Shown here: positions 1 through 9,940 of the stretch, piece after piece
Position numbering within the stretch: position 1 is the first letter of the stretch
Layout: the number at the start of each line of letters is the position of its first letter
DNA from: Aquimarina sp. Aq107
Lineage (GTDB): Bacteria > Bacteroidota > Bacteroidia > Flavobacteriales > Flavobacteriaceae
NCBI RefSeq assembly: GCF_943733665.1
Contig: NZ_OX030782.1
Span: 4,264,501-4,328,500, forward strand
Direction of reading: 5' to 3'
DNA length: 64,000 nt
The notes under the pieces: model-generated
The model's input: the letters and a program-made list of their open reading frames with translations, nothing else
The model's database searches: none
Told to the model about the DNA's origin: nothing
Made by a program: the position numbers and the translations under genes

Positions 1-5
1 TCCCA

Positions 6-2534
6 ATGAAACAAAGAATTCTGTTTACTATCGCCCTTTCATTCTTAATTGCTTTTGTAGGCAACAGTCAAATTATCTACAGTGATAATTTTGACGAAAA
101 CATATCAAGTGTAGAACCTACTTCTGCTTATGCCGTGTCATTATCTAATGATAATTTATTAATCAATGCTAATGGTACTGCAGGAGCTTTTAGCCCATTT
201 AAATATACACTACACAACAATGGTTCTGATGTCTCAATAAATATATCAAACCAAACCAAACTATATATTAAAGTAAAGGGTAGCTCCAACCCGGATTTAA
301 GAATTGACATCCAAGATGAAGATGGTTTTGTATCTAATCTAAGCCCGTTGTCTATTAGAATAGACAATGAGTTTACTATTTATGAACTAGATTATTCTTC
401 TAATTTACAAGATGGAGGTTATGGAGGTTCTGATTGTACACAAGCTACAGCTCCTTGCCCTGTAGATCCTTCTAAAATAGCTTTTGTTCAATTTTTTGTA
501 AATGCTGCAGAAGGAGGATACTCGGGAACTATTGAAATCGATTGGATTTCCTTTGGAGAACCTTTAGAAACACCTCCTCCACCATCCGCATATGAGGTTC
601 GCTACAATCAAGTATCATATTTAACAGGTAGAAATAAAACCATTAGTGTTGTAGCTCAAAGTAGTTTTAGCAATCAAGCATACACCATACTAGATAACTC
701 TAACAATACAGTATTATCTGGAACTACAGGAGTATCTTCTTTATGGAGTGATTCTGGAGAACATATTGCGAATGTAGATATTTCTGAAGTGGACACCGAA
801 GGAACATATCGTTTTCTAATAGATACTGAAGAAATCACCTTTAACGTAAGTACAGATGGGTATGCAGAACTTAGAGAAGAAGCTTTTAAGTACTATTATT
901 ACAACCGTTCTTCTACGGCATTAGAGTCAACCCATGCAGGTATTTATGCAAGACCAGCGGGAACTCCAGATGATGTAGTTCGTGTGCATTCATCAGCAGC
1001 GACATCTGCACGACCAGAGGGAACAGTAATATCTGCACCAAAAGGATGGTATGACGCGGGAGATTACAACAAATACGTTGTAAACAGTGGAATTAGCACA
1101 TATACCTTATTAGCTGCTTATGAACATTATAAAACGGAATGGCAAAGCTTACAATATAATATTCCTGAACAAGGTGGAGATTTACCTGATATCTTAGATG
1201 AAGTTTTATGGAATTTAGATTGGATGTTAGACATGCAAGACCCTAATGACGGTGGAGTATACCATAAATTAACTGCTAAAAACTTTTCTGGAAGAGTAAT
1301 GCCTGCCGCATATAATTTAGAAAGATTTGTTGTACAAAAATCAACCGCAGCAGCTTTAAATTTTGCTGCTGTAACAGCAGTGGCATCAAGAATATTTTCT
1401 GATTACGAAAGCGTAAGACCTGGATTTAGTGCACAATTAGAACAAGCAGCAAAAGACGCCTATTCTTGGGCAAAAGCTAATCCTGCTATTTATTATAGCC
1501 AAGGGAATGGAACACCTGTTTCTGATATTTCTACTGGAGAATACGGAGATACGAATGTTACCGACGAATTTCAATGGGCAGCAGTAGAACTATTTATTAC
1601 AACTAGAGAAAATACATATCGAGATGACATTGATGTAAGTTCTATTGGAGGAGGAACGCCAAGCTGGCCATATAGTGACCCTCTTGCACTAATTTCAATA
1701 GCTCAATACACTACCAGTTTAGCAAGCTCAATTAACGTTACCGCTGCCAATAGTACTTTAATAAGCACAGCTGATCAATTAAAGAATCAGGTTAATACTT
1801 CTCCAATGAAAACTACAATGTCTACTAACGACTATTCTTGGGGAAGTAACGGAGCAGTAGGAAATCAACTAATCTTACTGATCAGAGCATATGAACTGAC
1901 TCAAGATGAGTCTTATTTAGACGCTGCTTATACAGCGATGGACTATATTTTTGGTAGAAACGGAACTGGTTACTCATATGTAACTGGATTCGGAGATACA
2001 CAAGTATTCGAACCTCACCATAGAATATCTGATGCTGATGGTATTTCTGCTCCTATTCCAGGTATGATTGTAGGAGGACCGCAAAATGAAAACAATCCGG
2101 ATACAGGTGATTGTACAGGCTCTGGAATTAGTTTCCCTTCCAATCTGCCAGCTTCAAAATATGTAGACCACTGGTGTTCTTATTCTACAAATGAAATTAC
2201 TATTAATTGGAATGCCCCTTTAGTCTATGCAATGCATGCTTTAGATTTCTATCAAAAAGAATCAGCTACGCTATCAGTGAACGATCTTGAAGAAACTTCA
2301 GAAGCTTTTAAAGTATATCCTAATCCTACAAATAAAATATTAAATATAAAGACTCCTTTCTCTAACGGATCTTCAAGTATCGAACTATATTCAATACAAG
2401 GAAAAAAGGTTTTTTCTAAAGAATTAAATAGTGAACAATCCAATCTAGACATTAGTAATTTATCAGCAGGATTATACTTGATAAAAATCAATAACAATAC
2501 TAATAGCTATACAACAAAAATTATAAAACAGTAA
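6..2534 (+). CDS. GH9 cellulase (endoglucanase) with T9SS sorting domain
   Basis: Secreted glycoside hydrolase family 9 enzyme expected to cleave beta-1,4-glucans outside the cell. A signal peptide (about 1-21) is followed by a beta-sandwich domain resembling a carbohydrate-binding module (about 22-187), a CelD_N Ig-like domain (about 195-285) and the catalytic domain (about 290-755). GH9 landmarks are visible: DAGDYNK near residue 350 with the catalytic base Asp, EPHHR, and STNEITINW near residue 727 with the acid Glu. The last 75 or so residues, from KVYPNPTN onward, form a type A T9SS sorting domain ending in KIIKQ, so the protein should cross the outer membrane through T9SS. The ATG lies 5 bases from the window edge, so promoter and upstream partners are out of view. 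The family call is firm; exact substrate (cellulose, mixed-linkage glucan, xyloglucan) is not decidable here. Confidence 0.93.
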   Translation: MKQRILFTIALSFLIAFVGNSQIIYSDNFDENISSVEPTSAYAVSLSNDNLLINANGTAGAFSPFKYTLHNNGSDVSINISNQTKLYIKVKGSSNPDLRIDIQDEDGFVSNLSPLSIRIDNEFTIYELDYSSNLQDGGYGGSDCTQATAPCPVDPSKIAFVQFFVNAAEGGYSGTIEIDWISFGEPLETPPPPSAYEVRYNQVSYLTGRNKTISVVAQSSFSNQAYTILDNSNNTVLSGTTGVSSLWSDSGEHIANVDISEVDTEGTYRFLIDTEEITFNVSTDGYAELREEAFKYYYYNRSSTALESTHAGIYARPAGTPDDVVRVHSSAATSARPEGTVISAPKGWYDAGDYNKYVVNSGISTYTLLAAYEHYKTEWQSLQYNIPEQGGDLPDILDEVLWNLDWMLDMQDPNDGGVYHKLTAKNFSGRVMPAAYNLERFVVQKSTAAALNFAAVTAVASRIFSDYESVRPGFSAQLEQAAKDAYSWAKANPAIYYSQGNGTPVSDISTGEYGDTNVTDEFQWAAVELFITTRENTYRDDIDVSSIGGGTPSWPYSDPLALISIAQYTTSLASSINVTAANSTLISTADQLKNQVNTSPMKTTMSTNDYSWGSNGAVGNQLILLIRAYELTQDESYLDAAYTAMDYIFGRNGTGYSYVTGFGDTQVFEPHHRISDADGISAPIPGMIVGGPQNENNPDTGDCTGSGISFPSNLPASKYVDHWCSYSTNEITINWNAPLVYAMHALDFYQKESATLSVNDLEETSEAFKVYPNPTNKILNIKTPFSNGSSSIELYSIQGKKVFSKELNSEQSNLDISNLSAGLYLIKINNNTNSYTTKIIKQ

Positions 2535-2543
2535 AAAACTGAA

Positions 2544-2597
2544 TTTAAATATAAAAGGTTCAAAAACTAATTAGTTTTTGAACCTTTTATATTTAAA
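2544..2597. terminator. Bidirectional terminator, loopless 54-bp palindrome
   Basis: Two perfectly complementary 27-base arms (2544-2570 and 2571-2597) meet with no spacer. The stem is rich in A and T at its base, so transcription from either side meets a hairpin followed by U residues. It lies between the convergent GH9 and lpxD-like genes and should serve both. Confidence 0.85.
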
Positions 2598-2615
2598 ATA
2601 ATCGAGTTTTATAAT

Positions 2616-3605
2616 CTATTTAGCAAGTTTCCGCAAAGTAACCCATTGCTTAAGCATTTCTCTTGAATCACAAGCAGGATATCCCAAAACAGTTTTCCCT
2701 GCCGGAACATCATTCATAACACCCGAACCTGCAGCCACTGTAGCTCCGGAATGAATTGTTACATGATCTTTAATAGAAGCGCTACCTCCAATAACAACTC
2801 CATCACCTAATGTAACAGAACCCGCCAGACCACTGCTACCTGCCATGATACAAAAACGTCCCAGTATACAATTGTGTCCGATCTGCACTAAATTATCAAT
2901 CTTACAACCATCCCCTAATACTGTGGAACTAAACTTCCCACGGTCTACACAAGAATTAGCACCTATTTCAACTCCATTACCAATAATAACATTTCCGATA
3001 TGAGGGATTTTTATAAGTCCCCGACCATCTTCACTAGGTATATATCCAAAACCATCTGCCCCGATACTTACATTATTATGGAAAATACAATCGGTACCAA
3101 TTTCAGTACGCTCTCTAATTACCGTTCCAGACCAAATAACTGTACCAGCACCTATTATCGAATCATCAAAAACTGTTACATTGGGATAAAGCACGACACC
3201 ATCTCCTAAAACAGCATTTTTACCAATATAACAACCAGCACCTATCTTACTCCCCGCACCCATAACTGCAGATTCATGAATCACTGCTGTCGGATGAACA
3301 TCAACATCGAAAACTGGATCTTTAAGACGAAAAATGTCTAATAATTTAGACATTGCTATATCCGCATTCTTTACCATTATAAATGCACGATCAGGACCCG
3401 GTTCAATATCTAAGTTATCATTCACAATAGCAACACAAGCATTAGACATCTCCCATAAACGTGCATACTTTACGCTTCTAACAAAGGTAATTTGGTCACT
3501 TTTTGCGTTCTTTAATTCATCTAATCCAGTTATTATTTGGTTGATATTCCCTTTTAATTCCCCTTGTAGAATAGTATTAATTTCTTCTATTGTAAATGAT
3601 ATCAT
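2616..3605 (-). CDS. lpxD: LpxD-like UDP-3-O-(3-hydroxyacyl)glucosamine N-acyltransferase
   Basis: Acyl-ACP-dependent N-acyltransferase of lipid A synthesis, acting in the cytoplasm on UDP-3-O-acylglucosamine. The N-terminal uridine-binding domain (about 1-98) is followed by a left-handed beta-helix of hexapeptide repeats (about 100-300). The likely catalytic His is His244 in QIGHN, and the LpxD signature [13 protein letters not shown] is near residue 211. Length (329 aa) is normal. It stands alone next to sucB rather than beside lpxA/lpxC/fabZ, which are not in this window. It could therefore be the sole lpxD or a second paralogue with another acyl or nucleotide-sugar substrate. The family is certain; the exact substrate is likely but unproven. 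Confidence 0.85.
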   Translation of the reverse strand: MISFTIEEINTILQGELKGNINQIITGLDELKNAKSDQITFVRSVKYARLWEMSNACVAIVNDNLDIEPGPDRAFIMVKNADIAMSKLLDIFRLKDPVFDVDVHPTAVIHESAVMGAGSKIGAGCYIGKNAVLGDGVVLYPNVTVFDDSIIGAGTVIWSGTVIRERTEIGTDCIFHNNVSIGADGFGYIPSEDGRGLIKIPHIGNVIIGNGVEIGANSCVDRGKFSSTVLGDGCKIDNLVQIGHNCILGRFCIMAGSSGLAGSVTLGDGVVIGGSASIKDHVTIHSGATVAAGSGVMNDVPAGKTVLGYPACDSREMLKQWVTLRKLAK

Positions 3606-3907
3606 TATTTTTTTATTAATTGATTATTACATTTTATGATCTATCATTTTTGAAAAATTCACAAAGTCGTTATAAACAATAATGTTATAAAAAATAATGA
3701 AGTATTAAAAAACAATACGAAAAAGTCAATTTAGTTAATTTATTAACAACTCAGGTTTTAAAACCTAAAAAAAACTTTAATCAATCACTCTTTAGAAAAG
3801 AGAGTAACCATATAATATTTAATTATTTCGTTTTTATATCGAACAAAAAAAACCTCAATTCAAAAGAAATGAGGTTTTAATATATTGGTTATACAAAGCG
3901 TCTTATA
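3606..3907. other. Intergenic region between sucB and lpxD
   Basis: AT-rich spacer of about 300 bases. It holds the sucB terminator (3849-3878) and presumably the lpxD promoter near its lpxD end. A tiny hairpin (3788-3793 with 3797-3802) is too weak to call. I see no gene or RNA. Confidence 0.6.
3849..3878 (-). terminator. Rho-independent terminator of sucAB
   Basis: Stem arms 3849-3857 and 3870-3878 (aaaacctca with its complement) enclose a 12-base loop. On the minus strand the stem is followed by a run of U, and it begins 30 bases after the sucB stop codon. Confidence 0.85.
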
Positions 3908-5134
3908 TTACATTTCCAGCGCTTTCTTTATATTATTATCCATTAATAATTCTTCAGGATTTTCTAATGCTTCCTTAACAGCTACCAAAAATCCAACAGA
4001 TTCTTTACCATCAATAATTCTATGATCGTAAGACAATGCCACATACATAATCGGCGCTACAACTATTTGTCCATCTCTTACAATTGGTCTTTCTACAATA
4101 TTATGCATTCCTAAAATAGCACTCTGCGGTGGATTTATAATTGGAGTAGATAACATACTTCCAAAAACTCCTCCATTAGTAATTGTAAAAGTTCCTCCTG
4201 TCATCTCATCTACCGTTATCTGACCTTCACGAGCTCTAATCGCCAATCTTTTAACCTCAGACTCAACTCCTCTAAAACTTAAATTTTCAGCATTTCTAAT
4301 TACTGGAACCATCAATCCTTTTGGCCCAGAAACAGCAATACTGATATCTTGGAAATCATAAGAAATCATTTCTTTACCTTCGATCATCGAATTAACCGCT
4401 GGGTACATTTTTAGTGCTCTTACACAAGCTAACGTAAAAAATGACATGAATCCAAGACCAACTCCATGCTTACCTTTAAATGTTTCTTTATATTGTTTTC
4501 TTAAATCAAATATCGGTTGCATATCTACTTCGTTAAAAGTAGTCAACATAGCAGTTTCATTCTTTACAGAAACTAATCTCTCCGCTACCTTACGACGTAG
4601 CATTGATAATTTTTTACGCGATTCTCCTCTACTTCCTGGTCCAGGAGTTCCCATTGATGGTTTTGCATCAACTGCGTCCGCTTTGGTAATACGCCCATCA
4701 CGTCCTGTTCCTTTTACTTGAGAAGCGTCAATTCCTTTCTCCGCTAATACCTTTTTAGCAGCTGGCGAAGCAGTTCCGGTAGCATATGTTTCTGTTTTAG
4801 CTGGAGCTTCTTTTTTTGCAGGCGCTGGTGACTCTTCCTTTTTTTCCTCCGTTTTTGAAGTTTCTTTAGGTGCAGAAGAACCTCCTTCTGGTTTAGCCGC
4901 ATCTGTATCAATAAGACATACAACTTCACCAACAGCTACAGCGTCTCCTTCTTCTGCTTTTAGTGTAATAATACCACTAGCTTCTGCAGGAAGCTCTAAT
5001 GTTGCTTTATCGCTATCTACCTCTGCTATTGCTTGATCTTTTTCTACATAATCACCATCTTCTACAAGCCATTGAGCTATTTCTACTTCTGTAATGGATT
5101 CTCCCGGAGAAGGGACTTTCATTTCTAAAGCCAT
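3908..5134 (-). CDS. sucB: 2-oxoglutarate dehydrogenase E2, dihydrolipoamide succinyltransferase
   Basis: Core E2 of the 2-oxoglutarate dehydrogenase complex of the TCA cycle; it transfers the succinyl group from lipoate to CoA. A single lipoyl domain (1-77) carries the lipoylated Lys43 in DSDKAT. It is followed by an Ala/Pro/Lys/Glu-rich linker, the E1/E3-binding domain (about 120-158, ending [13 protein letters not shown]) and the acyltransferase domain (about 175-405) with catalytic His371 in DHRIIDG. Length (408 aa) is typical. It lies 60 bases downstream of sucA on the same strand and shares its transcript. The E3 gene is not in the window. The 2-oxoglutarate rather than pyruvate assignment rests on the sucA neighbour and the single lipoyl domain. 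Confidence 0.97.
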   Translation of the reverse strand: MALEMKVPSPGESITEVEIAQWLVEDGDYVEKDQAIAEVDSDKATLELPAEASGIITLKAEEGDAVAVGEVVCLIDTDAAKPEGGSSAPKETSKTEEKKEESPAPAKKEAPAKTETYATGTASPAAKKVLAEKGIDASQVKGTGRDGRITKADAVDAKPSMGTPGPGSRGESRKKLSMLRRKVAERLVSVKNETAMLTTFNEVDMQPIFDLRKQYKETFKGKHGVGLGFMSFFTLACVRALKMYPAVNSMIEGKEMISYDFQDISIAVSGPKGLMVPVIRNAENLSFRGVESEVKRLAIRAREGQITVDEMTGGTFTITNGGVFGSMLSTPIINPPQSAILGMHNIVERPIVRDGQIVVAPIMYVALSYDHRIIDGKESVGFLVAVKEALENPEELLMDNNIKKALEM

Positions 5135-5194
5135 AATTCTAAGTTTATACTTTATATCGCTTTCGCGAAAATATTTCGATTTATAGTTACTTTA

Positions 5195-7981
5195 CTATTT
5201 TCTTTTTCTTCTTTGATTGTTCTTTGTTTTATCAAAAACAAAATCAATTACTTCTTGATGTCTTCTTTTAGATCTCGTGGCACTACCTGCTGCAGGTGCT
5301 CCATAAGGCCTTCTACTTGCAAATCTAAATGAAGCTGCATCATCATAATGCATTAAAATATGACTTAACGCACCCATATTACGCGGTTCTTCTTGAGCCC
5401 AAACAATATCTGTAGCCTTATATTTTTTAATTAGTGTGTCCATTTCCTTTGCTGGAAGTGGAAATAACTGTTCTAGTCTCACCAAAGCAACATCATTTCT
5501 ACCCAATTTTTCTTTTTCTTCTAATAAGTCATAATAAAACTTACCAGTACAGAAAACCAATGTTTTAGTATCTTTTGCCTTAGCTACTGGGTCATCAATT
5601 ACAGTCTGGAAACTTCCATTAGCAAACTCTTCTACTGAAGAAACTACTTTAGGATGACGTAATAAACTTTTTGGAGTAAAAATAATTAAAGGTTTTCGAT
5701 ATGTAGCTTTCATTTGTCTTCTTAACAAATGAAACATATTAGCTGGTGTAGTAACATCAGCTACAAACATATTATCTTTAGCACATAATTGAAGGTAACG
5801 TTCCATTCTCGCAGAAGAATGTTCTGCTCCTTGACCTTCATATCCATGTGGCAATAACATTACTAATCCATTCTGAAGCTTCCATTTATCCTCTGCAGAA
5901 GAAATGTACTGATCAATCATAATCTGAGCTCCATTACTAAAATCTCCAAATTGAGCCTCCCAAATTGCTAAAGTTTTTGGACTAGCCATAGCGTATCCGT
6001 AATCAAACCCAACAACTCCATATTCTGAAAGTAAAGAATTATAGATATAAAAGTCTCCTTGTTCTCCTTTTAGGTTATTCAATAGCAATACTTCCTCTTC
6101 ACTATCCTCAACCTTTACAACAGCATGTCTGTGAGAAAAAGTTCCTCTCTCGACATCTTGTCCACTCATTCTAACATCATATCCTTCTTTAAGTAGTGAT
6201 CCATATGCTAGTAATTCTCCCATAGCCCAATCCAACTGATCTTTCTCAAAAAACATTTTATGTCGTTGATCAATTAAACGCTCTATTTTACGAAGGAATT
6301 TCTTATCCGACGGTAATTTAGTAATAACCTCAGCAATCTCAGTTAGTGCTTCTTTAGAATATGTGGTATCCACAACTTCCATCATCTCATCTTCTTGAAC
6401 TCTCGTAAATCCAGCCCACTCGTCTTGCATAAAAGGAGTGATTACTGTCTTTTCTTGTTTTCGAGAATCTTCTAACTCTTCTTCCAGAGATGCTTTATAT
6501 TCTTTTTCAAGACCTGAAACATGATCCTGACTTATAATTCCTTCAGAAATTAATTTCGCTGCATAAATATCTCTAGGATTTTTATGTTTAGCTATTGCTT
6601 TATACAACTTAGGTTGCGTAAAACGTGGCTCATCACCTTCGTTATGACCGTATTTTCTATACCCTAGTAAATCTATAAATACATCACGCCCAAAATTCAT
6701 TCTAAAATCAAGTGCAAAGTTTGTTGCGTGCACAACAGCTTCTGCATCATCAGCATTTACATGAAGTACAGGAGACAAGGTTACTTTACCAACATCTGTA
6801 CAATAAGTAGATGAACGAGCATCTAAATAATTCGTAGTAAAACCTATTTGGTTGTTTACTACAATATGAATAGTTCCACCTGTCTTATATCCATCTAATT
6901 GTGCCATTTGGACAATTTCATACACCAAACCTTGTCCAGCTATAGCGGCATCTCCATGAACAACAATTGGTAAAACCTGTGATATATTATCTTTATAATA
7001 CTTGTCCTGTTTAGCTCTAGTAATTCCCTCTACTACCGCTCCCACAGTTTCTAGGTGAGATGGATTAGGAGCAATATTCATATTAATAGCCTTTCCAGAA
7101 TCTGTTTTTCGTTTAGAAGTCCATCCTAAATGGTACTTCACATCACCATCAAATACAGCTTCTTCATAATCTTTACCATCAAACTCACTAAATATATCTT
7201 TTGGACTTTTTCCAAAAATATTGGTTAGTGTGCTAAGACGACCACGATGTGCCATACCCATAACAAACTCCTTTACTCCCATATCTGCTGCTTTTTCTAC
7301 TAAAGCATCTAATGCTGGGATTAAAGATTCTCCTCCTTCTAGGGAAAAACGTTTTTGTCCTACGTATTTGGTATGTAAAAAGCTTTCAAATGATACTGCT
7401 TGATTCAGTTTCTTAAGAATGTGCTTTTTCTGATCGGTAGAAAATTTAGTCCTATTGGTATTAAAATTTACACGATCCTGTATCCATTGTCTTTCTTCAG
7501 GATTTCGAATATACATATATTCGATACCTATGGCATCACAATATATTTGTTCTAAATGAACAATTATATTACTTAGTGTATTAGGTCCAACTCCAATAAT
7601 CTCTCCAGCATTGAAAACCGTATTTAAATCGCCTTGACTTAAACCAAAATTCTCTAGAGCAAGAGAAGGGTGATACTTTCGTCGTTCTCTTACCGGATTT
7701 GTTTTGGTAAACAAATGACCTCTAGTTCTGTATGCATCTATAAGACGCACAACCTGAAATTCTTTTTGAAGATTTTCGGGAACAGCTACAGTAGTATCTC
7801 CCGATTCTTTTTCTATGTAAATTGTTTCCCCAGAGTCATCTGCACTTTCTAGTCCAAAATCAAATCCTTGAAAAAATGCTCTCCAACTAGGTTCTACACT
7901 ATCTGGGTTTTGCAAATATTGATCGTATAAATCTGCAAAAAATGCGGTATTAGCCGCATTCAAAAATGAATATTTATCCAT
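5195..7981 (-). CDS. sucA: 2-oxoglutarate dehydrogenase E1 (SucA)
   Basis: Thiamine-diphosphate E1 component that decarboxylates 2-oxoglutarate and succinylates the E2 lipoyl group. The N-terminal helix (SFLNAANTAFFADLYDQYL) is the E2-binding segment. The core shows the MAHRGRL motif, GDAAIAGQG, the ThDP-binding VNNQIGFTT stretch, and the C-terminal transketolase-like half with LPHGYEGQGAEHSSAR. The reading frame is open to 8020 but begins there with GTG; the ATG at 7981 gives MDKYSFLN and a 928-aa protein, the normal start for this family, so I use it. It is first in the sucA-sucB operon. A TATTTTTG -7 box lies 38 bases upstream of this start. Confidence 0.97.
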   Translation of the reverse strand: MDKYSFLNAANTAFFADLYDQYLQNPDSVEPSWRAFFQGFDFGLESADDSGETIYIEKESGDTTVAVPENLQKEFQVVRLIDAYRTRGHLFTKTNPVRERRKYHPSLALENFGLSQGDLNTVFNAGEIIGVGPNTLSNIIVHLEQIYCDAIGIEYMYIRNPEERQWIQDRVNFNTNRTKFSTDQKKHILKKLNQAVSFESFLHTKYVGQKRFSLEGGESLIPALDALVEKAADMGVKEFVMGMAHRGRLSTLTNIFGKSPKDIFSEFDGKDYEEAVFDGDVKYHLGWTSKRKTDSGKAINMNIAPNPSHLETVGAVVEGITRAKQDKYYKDNISQVLPIVVHGDAAIAGQGLVYEIVQMAQLDGYKTGGTIHIVVNNQIGFTTNYLDARSSTYCTDVGKVTLSPVLHVNADDAEAVVHATNFALDFRMNFGRDVFIDLLGYRKYGHNEGDEPRFTQPKLYKAIAKHKNPRDIYAAKLISEGIISQDHVSGLEKEYKASLEEELEDSRKQEKTVITPFMQDEWAGFTRVQEDEMMEVVDTTYSKEALTEIAEVITKLPSDKKFLRKIERLIDQRHKMFFEKDQLDWAMGELLAYGSLLKEGYDVRMSGQDVERGTFSHRHAVVKVEDSEEEVLLLNNLKGEQGDFYIYNSLLSEYGVVGFDYGYAMASPKTLAIWEAQFGDFSNGAQIMIDQYISSAEDKWKLQNGLVMLLPHGYEGQGAEHSSARMERYLQLCAKDNMFVADVTTPANMFHLLRRQMKATYRKPLIIFTPKSLLRHPKVVSSVEEFANGSFQTVIDDPVAKAKDTKTLVFCTGKFYYDLLEEKEKLGRNDVALVRLEQLFPLPAKEMDTLIKKYKATDIVWAQEEPRNMGALSHILMHYDDAASFRFASRRPYGAPAAGSATRSKRRHQEVIDFVFDKTKNNQRRKRK

Positions 7982-8019
7982 ATGTAAGTATTCAACCGTC
8001 TTTTTATTATAAAACATCA

Positions 8020-8027
8020 CAAAAATA
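8020..8027 (-). promoter_or_regulatory. Probable -7 box of the sucAB promoter
   Basis: On the minus strand the site reads TATTTTTG, a full match to the Bacteroidota -7 consensus TAnnTTTG, 38 bases before the sucA ATG. No exact TTTG -33 element is found at the usual spacing. Confidence 0.45.
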
Positions 8028-8095
8028 CAATAATTACAGTATATTGAGTATCGAATTATATATATTTATTGTAACATTTTTTTACCATTTTAACA

Positions 8096-8617
8096 ATGAA
8101 AGTGTTTCTTATTCATAAAATCAAAATCATACTCTTAGTATCCTCAATGTTATTTTCCTTACAACAATGTTATTCTCAGGAAGACAATTTTTGGTCTAGA
8201 GTAAGAATTGGGGGTAATATAGGAATTGGATTTACAAACGACACTTTTAATGGAATCTTAGCTCCTTCTGCTATTTATGACTTTAACAATCAGTTTAGTA
8301 TGGGATTTGGACTTAATTTTGGATACACCGATTCACGTAATTTTACAGCTACAAATTATGGTGCTAGTCTTATTACTCTTTATAACCCTTTTCCTTCATT
8401 ACAGTTATCTGCAGAGTTCGAACAAATGGGAGTAAGTAGAAGTTTTGAAATCGAAGGTCAAGATATCAATGATGATTATTGGTATCCTGCTTTATTTATT
8501 GGAGCTGGTTATAGAATAGGTTTTGTTAGTGTCGGTTTACGATATGATGTATTATATGACGATAATAAAAGTATTTATGCTAGTGCTTATGCTCCTTTCG
8601 TGAGAGTATTTTTCTAA
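8096..8617 (+). CDS. Small outer-membrane beta-barrel-like protein
   Basis: I do not recognise a named family. The 173-aa product has a signal peptide ending near YSQ (residue 28). It is followed by alternating hydrophobic/polar strands rich in Gly, Tyr and Phe (GGNIGIGF, MGFGLNFGY, ALFIGAGYRIGF) and ends in an aromatic residue (VRVFF), the pattern of a small eight-strand outer-membrane barrel. It is divergent from sucA, with 114 bases between the two starts. Similar small genes beside sucA have sometimes been given a 2-oxoglutarate decarboxylase name, in my recollection, by propagation from the neighbour; nothing in this sequence supports enzyme activity. Confidence 0.75.
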   Translation: MKVFLIHKIKIILLVSSMLFSLQQCYSQEDNFWSRVRIGGNIGIGFTNDTFNGILAPSAIYDFNNQFSMGFGLNFGYTDSRNFTATNYGASLITLYNPFPSLQLSAEFEQMGVSRSFEIEGQDINDDYWYPALFIGAGYRIGFVSVGLRYDVLYDDNKSIYASAYAPFVRVFF

Positions 8618-8755
8618 GAATCACAATACTACAGAGAAAAACACGTTTTTTATCTAGAAAAAAATGCCGGTTATCTAATATATAGCGGAAGCTCTATAGT
8701 TTTCCTGTATTTTTTCTACTTTTAATATCAATTACGATTAAAACCCCAAAATAAA

Positions 8756-9127
8756 ATGAAAAACTATTTATTAATGCTATCCATTGCGATAGCAGTATCC
8801 TCGTGTTCTAGCAACAAAAAAACAGTAACTACAAAATTTGACCCCAACAATAATCCTTATTATGTAAAAAAAGAAAAAAAGGGATTAAGTGAGGTAAACG
8901 ACCCTGAAATCCAAGGAAAAATCAATACGATTATCGAGGAACATCTTGGGATTTCGATATCTTCTATTGCTATTTCACCCATAACTCTAACTAATTCTGG
9001 ATATCACTGGAAATTTATGAATGTAAGAAACGGTAAAAGTTTTATAGGATCTACTGACCTTAAATTTGAGTCTGTTAAAATAACAAAGAACAAGAAGAAA
9101 CCGAATACTCAAGTATCTGATTTTTAA
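8756..9127 (+). CDS. Small lipoprotein, paralogue of the one at 9941-10285
   Basis: A 123-aa protein with a lipoprotein signal peptide (lipobox ending AVSSC, Cys about residue 17) and a Ser/Asn/Lys-rich spacer. A compact C-terminal domain contains LGISISSIA, GYHWKFMNVRNGKSF and VKITKNKKK. The same three blocks recur in the lipoprotein at 9941-10285, so the two are duplicates that kept the folded domain and diverged in the spacer. Probably anchored on the periplasmic or outer face of the envelope. Function unknown; no catalytic motif is visible. Confidence 0.75.
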   Translation: MKNYLLMLSIAIAVSSCSSNKKTVTTKFDPNNNPYYVKKEKKGLSEVNDPEIQGKINTIIEEHLGISISSIAISPITLTNSGYHWKFMNVRNGKSFIGSTDLKFESVKITKNKKKPNTQVSDF

Positions 9128-9143
9128 AAGATATTATTGTATT

Positions 9144-9770
9144 CTACCAGATATAAAAAATACATCGACGTTTTCTATTAGAATAGTTTTCTAGTTTCTT
9201 TTCTGCTTTTCTAAGAATCCTGTATTTGTATCGAACATCTTCTATGTCTTCTATGCAGGCACTTTTTTCAAGTGGAAGAGCATCAAAATATTTCTGATCC
9301 CAGTCAGCAAGTATTTTGCCATGCTTTCTTTCGAAACATTCTGCATTTTCTTTATTTTCGAAATACATTCTTTGTTCTGTAACTTCAATTACTTTTTCTG
9401 CACTTGCAGAAGAAACACCTTGACTACTTTCTTTATAAACAGTATTCATATATATTATTTCCGAAATCGAAGTCTTCAACTTTAATTTATCTCTATCTAG
9501 AAAATAATTCTCTAAAAAAACATCATTACCAAAACCTTGTTTATAAATATGAGTCATTAACCTTAATTTATCATTCAAATAATAAAGCTCGATTCTTCCT
9601 GATAAATCCTCTGAACATTCATAATATTTTGTTCTATTCTTTATTAAAGTATCCTTTGCAATAATTCTTTTTAAAAAAATTTCATAAGAATCATTAACCT
9701 CATTAAAACTCTCCTGTCCATATGAAGTACTCAGAAAAAACAATAACAATACAGGTATAAATATTTTCAT
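9144..9770 (-). CDS. Secreted hypothetical protein
   Basis: No family recognised. The 208-aa product begins with a clear signal peptide (MKIFIPVLLLFFLSTSYGQ, cleavage after YGQ or before it). The mature part is polar, rich in Glu, Lys and Tyr, has Cys at four places in the C-terminal two thirds, and ends in a basic stretch (NRKRRC). It is convergent with the lipoprotein gene at 8756-9127 (16 bases apart) and divergent from the paralogous lipoprotein at 9941. It is inserted between the two copies, so the duplication is either older than this gene or was not a simple tandem event. Confidence 0.65.
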   Translation of the reverse strand: MKIFIPVLLLFFLSTSYGQESFNEVNDSYEIFLKRIIAKDTLIKNRTKYYECSEDLSGRIELYYLNDKLRLMTHIYKQGFGNDVFLENYFLDRDKLKLKTSISEIIYMNTVYKESSQGVSSASAEKVIEVTEQRMYFENKENAECFERKHGKILADWDQKYFDALPLEKSACIEDIEDVRYKYRILRKAEKKLENYSNRKRRCIFYIW

Positions 9771-9940
9771 AACAATAACTACTTATTTACAATTACACTA
9801 GATATTCATTATTTTTTTCTTAATAATTGTTTTTAATCGAAAAAATCAACAAATCATCCAATATTACACTTTAGTTTAATGTTTAAAGCATAATTTTATT
9901 ATGTTAAACCAGTAATTTTAAATTATTAAACAAACTCATT

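Noticed and set aside
8096..8617. 2-oxoglutarate decarboxylase annotation
   Set aside because: The protein is a small signal-peptide barrel without a cofactor site; the name would only come from its sucA neighbour.
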